Source: DATBAK01 sp036787815 (GTDB lineage Bacteria; Actinomycetota; Acidimicrobiia; IMCC26256; PALSA-610). Taken from it: a stretch of DNA of 11,503 bases. Under the pieces are notes generated by a model. The model did not search any database, had not been told where the DNA came from, and was given only the letters and a program-made list of their open reading frames with translations. Below are positions 6,233 to 11,503 of this stretch, piece after piece; within the stretch, counting starts at the first letter, position 1; every line of letters starts with the position of its first letter. The translations under genes were made by a program, and so were the position numbers. The DNA lies in assembly GCA_036787815.1 (NCBI GenBank), contig DAIQOP010000119.1, positions 1 through 11,503 on the forward strand, given 5' to 3'.

Positions 6233-6255
6233 ATCGTACCCCGCGTCACTGACGC
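6233..6255 (-). promoter_or_regulatory. Possible promoter/operator before the membrane-protein–trxB pair
   Basis: On the minus strand TACGAT (6238–6233) fits a TANNNT −10 box, placing transcription start about 27 bases before the ATG at 6199. Just upstream, GCGTCACTGACGC (6243–6255) is a perfect 6-1-6 palindrome that would cover the spacer up to the −35 region. With a one-base centre it cannot form an RNA hairpin, so if meaningful it is a DNA operator. It also contains the stop codon of the anti-sigma gene. No clear −35 is seen. Confidence 0.33.
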
Positions 6256-6995
6256 AGGAACTGGGAGCTGAGCAACCGGCAGCCGGGCGTGGCGAGGACG
6301 TAGATCAGGATACGCGGCCCGTCGCGCGCCACGATGACCACTGCCGGAGCGCCGTGGAACGTGGCGGGGCCGAGCACGCCGGCGTGTGTGCCGGCAGGCA
6401 CCCGCACCGCCGACAGGCACGCCACGGCCGGACCGTTCGCATCAGTTGCGGTCGTGGGCGCCGGCGCGACGTCGGGTGTGGAGCTCTGCGCGGTCCCTCG
6501 CAGCGCGGCCTCCACCTTCTGCAGCAGCACCGCGGGGTCGGACACCTCGCGGAGATCGATCTTGGCGGCCGTCTTCGTCGCCGGACCCGATGTGGCCGAC
6601 GCCGCCGACTTGGAGCTGGAGTTCGACGAGCCCCCGGCGTGGATCAGCGCCCAAACGCCGAGCACGACGAGCGCGACGCACGCCGCCGCGGCCGCCGGGG
6701 CGGCGGCCCGCGCCGCCCAGCCGCGTCGGCCATGTGTGGGCGCCTCCCGCGCGTCGAGCGCGTTGCGAAGCATGCGGCGCCGGGTCAGATCGTCGAGCGG
6801 TGGTGGCGCGACGGCCAGCAGGTCGCGAGCGGCCGCGACCGCTCGGGCCCGGTCGTCCGTGTCCGTGACCGGCGCCGATCCCGCGACGAAGTCGGGATCG
6901 GCCGGGCCGTCGAGCGCGGCGCTCAACCGCTCGTCGCGGGGGTCGACGGCGGGCGCGAGCGGGTCCGGTTCGGTCGGGTCGACTGGTGGGTTCAT
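6246..6995 (-). CDS. Probable anti-sigma factor (single-pass membrane protein)
   Basis: The 249-residue protein has an N-terminal cytoplasmic part (1–95) containing DERLSAALDG (21–30), which recalls the start of anti-sigma domains. A transmembrane segment follows at about 98–119, then a Ser/Thr/Ala-rich stretch and an extracytoplasmic domain of about 110 residues. The HxxxCxxC zinc motif of ZAS anti-sigma factors is absent; there are no cytoplasmic cysteines. The domain outside carries Cys193 and Cys239, possibly a disulfide. Position directly after the ECF sigma gene (TGA, four bases, ATG) is the main support and matches Rv3912 after sigM in mycobacteria. There is no clear ribosome site, so translation is probably coupled to the sigma gene. 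The open frame continues upstream inside the sigma gene, but that part is its shadow. Confidence 0.75.
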   Translation of the reverse strand: MNPPVDPTEPDPLAPAVDPRDERLSAALDGPADPDFVAGSAPVTDTDDRARAVAAARDLLAVAPPPLDDLTRRRMLRNALDAREAPTHGRRGWAARAAAPAAAAACVALVVLGVWALIHAGGSSNSSSKSAASATSGPATKTAAKIDLREVSDPAVLLQKVEAALRGTAQSSTPDVAPAPTTATDANGPAVACLSAVRVPAGTHAGVLGPATFHGAPAVVIVARDGPRILIYVLATPGCRLLSSQFLRQ

Positions 6996-6999
6996 CGGG

Positions 7000-7593
7000 T
7001 CATGGGCTTCGTTCGGGTCGGGCGGCTCGTGGAGTTGGGCGTTCGCTCGGGTGGTCGCGGTTCCCGAGTCGATCGGCCAGGGCGCCCCGGCCGCGGGCGA
7101 TCCGGGATCGCACCGTCCCGATCGGGATGCCGAGCACGACCGCGATCTCCGCGTAGTCGAGCCCGGCGAGGTCGCGCAAGGCCACCGCGGCACGGAACTC
7201 GGGAGGCAGGGTGGCGAGCGCTTCGTCGACGTCGAGCCGCGCGTCGACGGCATCGGTCGCGTCGGCGGCGCTCGCCTTCTCGGGAAGGTGCTCGGACGCA
7301 ATCGGTCGGCGCCGGCGGCGCCGGGCCTCGTCGAGCGCGGCGTTGGTCGCGACGCGGTACATCCAGGTGGTGAACCGCGACCGCCCGTCGAAGCGGTGGA
7401 TCCCGCGCGAGATGGCGATCAGCGCTTCCTGGGTCGCGTCGAGCGCGTCTTCCGGATGGCCGAGGACACGCCGGCAGATCGCATGGATCTGGTCGAGATG
7501 GCGCGCGAGCAGCGCCTCGAGCGCGGCGCGGTCGCCGCTCGACGCGCGTCGCGCGAGGTCTTCGTCGAGGCGCAGGTCGGGCGCGTCGGCCAT
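7000..7593 (-). CDS. sigM: ECF-family RNA polymerase sigma factor (SigM-like)
   Basis: The 197-residue protein has sigma region 2 at about 20–92. It includes DATQEALIAISRGIHRF and SRFTTWMYRVATNAALDEARRR, the −10-recognition and core-binding signature. Sigma region 4 lies at about 125–175 (LPPEFRAAVALRDLAGLDYAEIA followed by GTVRSRIARGR), the −35-recognition helix-turn-helix. There is no region 1 or 3, as is typical for ECF factors. A Pro/Arg-rich tail follows. The ATG at 7593 lacks a clear Shine–Dalgarno sequence. The gene symbol rests on synteny with mycobacterial sigM (between murJ and an anti-sigma–trxB–trxC–cwlM series) rather than on sequence specific to SigM. It is probably controlled by the membrane protein encoded next. 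I saw no convincing GGAAC/CGTC-type autoregulated promoter upstream. Confidence 0.92.
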   Translation of the reverse strand: MADAPDLRLDEDLARRASSGDRAALEALLARHLDQIHAICRRVLGHPEDALDATQEALIAISRGIHRFDGRSRFTTWMYRVATNAALDEARRRRRRPIASEHLPEKASAADATDAVDARLDVDEALATLPPEFRAAVALRDLAGLDYAEIAVVLGIPIGTVRSRIARGRGALADRLGNRDHPSERPTPRAARPERSP

Positions 7594-7660
7594 CGGTGCC
7601 GGGGCGTTCGTCAGTGCCGCGTGCGACCGCCGCGACGCGGGGCTGGGTTCGGCGCCGCGC

Positions 7661-8512
7661 TCACGGAGCGGGCGCCTCGAGCCACGTGACGCCGATCGTC
7701 GAGGGGCCGGTGTGCACCCCGACCACGGGCCCGATCTGGCCGACCACGATCTCGGCGGTGGGCACGATCGGTTCGAGCATCGCGACGAACTCGCCGATGT
7801 CGGGCGCCTGCGCGTGCAGCACGCACAACGACTCGACGTTGCGTCCCTTCACATGATCGACGATGTATCGCAGCGCCTTCGAGCGGGTGCGGACCTTGCC
7901 CATCGGCTCGACCGCGCCGTCGCGCATGGTGATCACCGGCTTGATCGACAACATCGATCCGAGTAGCGCCTGCGCGCCGCCGATGCGGCCGCCCTTGCGG
8001 AGGTACTCGAGCGTGTCGACCGTGAACACGAGGCCGGCGCGCTCGCGTGCGGCTTCGACGTGCGCGACGACCGCGTCGAGGTCGGCGCCTTCGCTCGCGA
8101 CCCGGATCGCTTCGAGGCAGAGCATCCCGATGCCCATCGACGCGCTCTTCGAGTCGACGACCGTGACCGGGCACGCGCCGTCGAGCGCCTTCGCGGCGAT
8201 CTGCGCGGACTGCATCGTGGCCGACATGCGCGACGACAGGTTGATGCACACGATGCCGTCGGCGCCGCTCTCGTGCAGCTCGCGGAACTTCGCTTCGAAG
8301 GCTCCGACCGAGGGCGCCGCGGTCGGCGAAAGCGATGACGCTCTGCGAGTCTTCGAGATCCGCTCCCAGAACGCGGCCGTCGAGAGCTCGATCCGGTCGA
8401 CGAGCTCGTCGGCCCCGAACCGGATCGTCAGTGGCACGATCTCGATGCCCAGCTCGTCGCAGAGCGCGGGTGGAAGATCACACGCGCTGTCGCTCACGAC
8501 TCGAACTCCCAT
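7661..8512 (-). CDS. DegV family fatty-acid-binding protein
   Basis: DegV (FakB-type) proteins hold a fatty acid so that the FakA kinase can phosphorylate it for phospholipid synthesis. The 283-residue protein starts MGVRVVSDSACDLP, the usual DegV opening. It has SLSPTAAPS at 60–68, LSSRMSATMQSA at 92–103, VVDSKSASMG at 118–127 and LEYLRKGGRIGG at 168–179. It ends with GVHTGPSTIG at 265–274, close to the usual glycine-rich GxHTGPG motif but with Ser in place of the last Gly. The start is ATG at 8512, five bases after a strong GAGGAGG site (8518–8524); the open frame extends far upstream but only as a murJ shadow. It sits between murJ and the sigma gene, where mycobacteria have no gene. No fakA-like partner is present in the window. 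Confidence 0.93.
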   Translation of the reverse strand: MGVRVVSDSACDLPPALCDELGIEIVPLTIRFGADELVDRIELSTAAFWERISKTRRASSLSPTAAPSVGAFEAKFRELHESGADGIVCINLSSRMSATMQSAQIAAKALDGACPVTVVDSKSASMGIGMLCLEAIRVASEGADLDAVVAHVEAARERAGLVFTVDTLEYLRKGGRIGGAQALLGSMLSIKPVITMRDGAVEPMGKVRTRSKALRYIVDHVKGRNVESLCVLHAQAPDIGEFVAMLEPIVPTAEIVVGQIGPVVGVHTGPSTIGVTWLEAPAP

Positions 8513-8517
8513 ACCTG

Positions 8518-8524
8518 CCTCCTC
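8518..8524 (-). promoter_or_regulatory. Ribosome binding site fixing the degV start
   Basis: GAGGAGG on the minus strand lies five bases before ATG 8512. It decides for that start against an in-frame ATG about 19 codons upstream, which would add residues not typical of the DegV N-terminus. Confidence 0.8.
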
Positions 8525-8580
8525 GTCGGCGCCCGGTGCTCCTGCGCGCCTGATCGCCGTCCCCATCGTGTCACGCCGAC

Positions 8581-10176
8581 CTAGCGGTCGCGCCGCACCG
8601 CCGCGATCGTCGACCGGATCTCGTCGGCTCCGAGGGCGCCCAGCGCGGTCAGGTACACCACCGCACCGACGATGCTCGCCACGATCGCGGCGACGAGGGG
8701 CGTGCTGATCGCGTGAGCGACGAGACCGGTCGCGATCGCGAGCGCGACCGCCGCGATCGTCACCTTGAGGCTCGTCTGAAGCGTGCGGCGGCCGTCCAGT
8801 CCGCCGAGCCGGGGTCGGAGGAGGGCGAGGGCGGCCACGGCGGCGACGGCGTACGCGGCCGAGAACGCGTAGGCCAGGCCGCTGATCCCGAAGTGCGGAT
8901 ACAGGATCGCCGCGAACGCGATGTTGAGCGCGTTCTCGAAGCAGTTGACGAAGAACGGCGTCTTCGTGTCGCGCATCGCGTAGAAGCCGCGCAACGCATA
9001 GAGGTAGACGGAGAAGGGCACGAGGCCGAAGGCGAAACCACGGAGCGCGTCGGCGGTGAGCAATGCGGAGCCGTGCCCGAAGAGACCGTGCTCGATGAGG
9101 CCGACCACCACCTGGCGCGAGAGCACCGCGTAGCCCACGGCCGCCGGCGTGATCACGACGAGGAGGCCGCGCAGTCCGAGCGAGAACCGCGCGCGCAATC
9201 CCGATCCGTCTCCTCGCCGTGCGAGCGAGGCGAGCTCGGGCCCGAGGGTGGTCATGATGCTCACGGCCACGAGCCCGTGTGGGAGCTGGAAGAAGGCGAA
9301 CGCGTACGTGTACGCGGAGACGACGCCGTGCCGGTTGCCGGCGATGATCAACACGAACGAGAGCGCGATCTGGTTCGCGATCACGTAGCCGACCGTCCAG
9401 CCCGACAACCGGATCGCGGCGCGGACGGCGGGATGCGTCCACGACACCACGAACCGCAGTCGGATACCGGCGGCGCGCACGGCCGGAAGGAGCACGAGGC
9501 CCATGAGCACGATGCCGGCCGTCGTTCCGAGACCGAGGATGAGCACCAACGGGCCGCTGCGCGCGACGTGGTCGATGGTGAGCCCACCGCCCGTCACCAC
9601 GTGGGGAAGCACGAGGAACAGCGCGATCGCGACGACGTTGTTGAGCACCGGTGCGTACGCGGCCGCGAGGAAGCGTCGTCGCGCGTTCAGCATCGCGCTG
9701 AGCAGCGCGGTGAGCCCGTAGAACGCGATCTGGGGGATGAAGAGGCGGATGAGATCGGTGGCGACCTTCTGCGCGGCCACGCGATCGGCGCCGGACGCGC
9801 GCAGGGTGAAGAGGTGTGCGATCAGCGGAGCGGCCGCCACCGAGATCAGCGTGAGCGCGACCAGCACGGTCATCGCCGTCCCGAAGATCGCGGAGGAGGC
9901 CTCTTCGTCGTCGCGTTCGTACGCGTCGACGAACAACGGCACGAGCGTCGCGGTGAGCACGCCCCCGAGAATCAGCTCGAACACGATGTTCGGCGTGTTG
10001 TTCGCGACGTTGTAGGTGTCGGCCAACGTCGCCGTGCCGATCGCGTACGCCATCGCGGAAACCCGAGCGAGACCCGTGACGCGCGACAGGAGGGTCCCGA
10101 GCGCGACACCCGCGCTCGAGCGCACGAGCTTCCGGTCGGAGAGCGACAGGTCGTCGGGTGGAGGGGCCCCGGTCAC
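8581..10176 (-). CDS. murJ: Lipid II flippase MurJ (MviN)
   Basis: MurJ is an integral membrane protein of the MOP superfamily that moves lipid II across the cytoplasmic membrane for peptidoglycan synthesis. The 531-residue protein is almost entirely hydrophobic segments, consistent with about 14 helices. The N-terminal signature SRVTGLAR (31–38) and ADTYNVANNTPN (52–63) place Arg32 and Asp53 near residues needed in E. coli MurJ. The region ALRGFYAMRDTKTPF in the C-terminal half is also characteristic. The start is GTG at 10176, preceded by GAGG five to six bases upstream and 10 bases after the stop of the DUF6049 gene. Unlike the long mycobacterial MurJ (Rv3910), it has no C-terminal pseudokinase or extracellular extension; it ends soon after the last helix. 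Confidence 0.96.
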   Translation of the reverse strand: MTGAPPPDDLSLSDRKLVRSSAGVALGTLLSRVTGLARVSAMAYAIGTATLADTYNVANNTPNIVFELILGGVLTATLVPLFVDAYERDDEEASSAIFGTAMTVLVALTLISVAAAPLIAHLFTLRASGADRVAAQKVATDLIRLFIPQIAFYGLTALLSAMLNARRRFLAAAYAPVLNNVVAIALFLVLPHVVTGGGLTIDHVARSGPLVLILGLGTTAGIVLMGLVLLPAVRAAGIRLRFVVSWTHPAVRAAIRLSGWTVGYVIANQIALSFVLIIAGNRHGVVSAYTYAFAFFQLPHGLVAVSIMTTLGPELASLARRGDGSGLRARFSLGLRGLLVVITPAAVGYAVLSRQVVVGLIEHGLFGHGSALLTADALRGFAFGLVPFSVYLYALRGFYAMRDTKTPFFVNCFENALNIAFAAILYPHFGISGLAYAFSAAYAVAAVAALALLRPRLGGLDGRRTLQTSLKVTIAAVALAIATGLVAHAISTPLVAAIVASIVGAVVYLTALGALGADEIRSTIAAVRRDR

Positions 10177-10186
10177 GCCGCCTCGT

Positions 10187-11503
10187 TCACGAGGCGGGCG
10201 CCGCGAGCGTGGAACGCCGCAGTCGCCGCGATCGCCGGATGTGGTTCCCCCACCAGACCGCGAGGAACAGAAGCGCGCCCACCGTGAGGAGCACGCCGAT
10301 ACTGCTGAACGCGGTCGATCGCACGGTCATCTCGGTGGTCGCGATCGTGAACTGGTCGTCGGCGGTGGTGAGAGTGACCCGCATGGTGAACGTGCCCGAC
10401 GTGCGCGCCTCGACCCGGAATCGCATGGTCGTGTTGCGCGTCGGTAGCTCGAGCACCTGCTCGGAGCCGTCGGGGAACGTCAGCTTGCTGCTCGACAGGT
10501 GCACCTTCACGCGCACGGTCTGGCCGGTGCCGTTGCGGAACGAGAGCGGGATCCGCGCGGTGCGAGACGTCAACGTGATCGTGCGCCCGGTGGTCGAGAT
10601 CGAGCTCAGGAACGCCGTCGCGGAGCGGTCGATCGTGAGCAGCTCGTGGGTTGCGGCGGAATGATCGAGGGCGGACGACGGCGCGATCAGGATCGAGTGC
10701 GCGCCGCGCGCGACGCGCACGTCGCGGGCGCCCACGAGCGACCGGAACGACGCCAGCGCCTGGTTCGCTGATTCGATCTGGTTCTCCGTGACGGTCGGCC
10801 GATTCGGGTGGATCGGCACGAGCGTCGTCTCGATCGGCGCGCCGGCGGAGTCGGTGTCGGCGGGCACGGTGGCGAAGTACCCGTCGAGCGTCGTCGCATG
10901 GATGAACGGATGGCCGCGGAGCCCCGCCAGCACCGCGGCGAGGAGGACGGGGTCGGGATTCCAGTCGACCGGAGTGGTGAGGACGATGCCGCGTGGTGTC
11001 GACGGCGCCTCGAGCGCGATGAGCGACAGCCCGGCGAGGAAGCGTTGCGCCCGTTCGGCGCGTGAGCCGGGGCCCGCAAGGAGTTGGTCGACGAAGTCGC
11101 TGCTCGAGGTCGCGGGGTAGACGTGACCCCCGGCCCTGATGCCGAACGGGCGCGCCGGCGTCAGCACGTGCGCGACCGGGCGGACGGCCTTCTCGCGCAC
11201 CACGATCCGCTGCGCGAACGCGTCGCGAGCGAGTGTGAGCGCGTTCAGGTTGATCGGGTCGATGAGCACCGTGCGCGGATCGGGCAGCACACCGAGCACC
11301 GTTTGCGTGGTGTCGGCACCGACGCGCAGGTCGCGCACCACGTTGTTCTCGAGGCCCGCCGCGGAGAGGGCCGGCAGATCGAGTGGAACGTAGGGCGTCG
11401 CGAGCACCTGACGGCGGGTCTCGTCGGTGACCGCGGCGCGTACGGCGGTGAGCCCGGTGGCCGCGCCGCGGTCGTGGGCGGCGATGTGGTCCCACGTCTC
11501 GAA
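10187..11503 (-). CDS. DUF6049-family (Rv3909-like) envelope protein, 5' part outside window
   Basis: The frame is open to the window edge, so the N-terminus is missing; 438 residues are visible. The visible part begins FETWDHIAAHDRGAATGLTAV and continues through VLATPYVPLDLPAL, which resembles the repeat-rich large domain of actinobacterial DUF6049 proteins such as M. tuberculosis Rv3909. A beta-rich stretch (about visible residues 290–390, with many Thr/Val strands and FRNGTGQTVRVKVHL) looks like an Ig-like or adhesion fold. One transmembrane helix follows at about 399–419, and a short Arg-rich cytoplasmic tail ends the protein. The topology suggests a large extracytoplasmic domain anchored at its C-terminus. 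Function is unknown. It lies 10 bp upstream of murJ, as in mycobacteria, which suggests a role in envelope assembly. Identification rests on synteny plus general resemblance. Confidence 0.8.
   Translation of the reverse strand, partial: FETWDHIAAHDRGAATGLTAVRAAVTDETRRQVLATPYVPLDLPALSAAGLENNVVRDLRVGADTTQTVLGVLPDPRTVLIDPINLNALTLARDAFAQRIVVREKAVRPVAHVLTPARPFGIRAGGHVYPATSSSDFVDQLLAGPGSRAERAQRFLAGLSLIALEAPSTPRGIVLTTPVDWNPDPVLLAAVLAGLRGHPFIHATTLDGYFATVPADTDSAGAPIETTLVPIHPNRPTVTENQIESANQALASFRSLVGARDVRVARGAHSILIAPSSALDHSAATHELLTIDRSATAFLSSISTTGRTITLTSRTARIPLSFRNGTGQTVRVKVHLSSSKLTFPDGSEQVLELPTRNTTMRFRVEARTSGTFTMRVTLTTADDQFTIATTEMTVRSTAFSSIGVLLTVGALLFLAVWWGNHIRRSRRLRRSTLAAPAS

Noticed and set aside
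7594..7660. ECF-type autoregulated promoter before the sigma gene
   Set aside because: A GAACCC and a CGTC occur on the minus strand, but only about ten bases apart, too close for a −35/−10 pair.
7682..7692. CCACGTGAC near the degV end as a parS half site
   Set aside because: Only half the palindrome is present and it is within coding sequence.
8513..8580. Promoter or terminator between murJ and degV
   Set aside because: The 68-bp gap shows only the strong ribosome site; no −10-like box and no convincing stem were seen.
9597..9604. CCACGTGG, the parS core, inside murJ
   Set aside because: Only the central 8 bp match and the flanks are wrong (about 9 of 16). It is explained by the murJ coding sequence.

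Overview
The window looks like the parAB / sigM–trx–cwlM neighbourhood of an actinobacterial chromosome, close to the replication origin. The evidence is gene content and order: parA–parB on the plus strand run tail-to-tail into a minus-strand operon. That operon, read in its own direction, is DUF6049-family membrane protein, murJ, degV, ECF sigma factor, anti-sigma-like membrane protein, small membrane protein, trxB, trxA, cwlM-like. The order matches the Mycobacterium Rv3909–Rv3918c block, with two extra genes (degV and the small membrane protein). High GC, frequent GTG starts and ParB beginning MARPGGLGRGLGALIPS fit Actinomycetota. A deep-branching class such as Acidimicrobiia is my best guess, but it is a guess.

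Layout: positions 1–1803 hold no gene I can defend. Bases ~420–1080 are a degenerate array of ~110–150 bp repeats, each carrying a GGATC…GATCC-type dyad. Bases 1526–1549 hold two small CAAC/GTTG palindromes. A perfect 16-bp parS lies at 1667–1682, and a short dyad lies just before parA. parA (1804–2682) and parB (2657–3553) overlap and are translationally coupled. parB ends 13 bp from the convergent cwlM-like gene, and both stop codons sit in the arms of one inverted repeat. From 3567 to the window end everything is on the minus strand and tightly packed. The last gene (DUF6049) is cut by the window edge, so the main operon promoter is probably outside.

How the genes fit together (family knowledge plus inference): ParA, ParB and parS segregate the origin. 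MurJ flips lipid II. The CwlM-like protein probably regulates peptidoglycan precursor supply rather than cutting the wall, because its amidase zinc ligands are mostly gone. The ECF sigma factor and its membrane partner are a probable envelope-stress or redox switch. TrxA and TrxB are a complete NADPH–thioredoxin couple. DegV binds fatty acids. The cluster therefore joins chromosome segregation, wall synthesis and thiol redox.

I saw no mobile element, CRISPR array, tRNA or rRNA, and no clearly new multi-gene system. The least ordinary part is the non-coding repeat region beside parS. The most interesting protein-level point is that both CwlM and MurJ appear to lack the extra parts that carry kinase-dependent regulation in mycobacteria.
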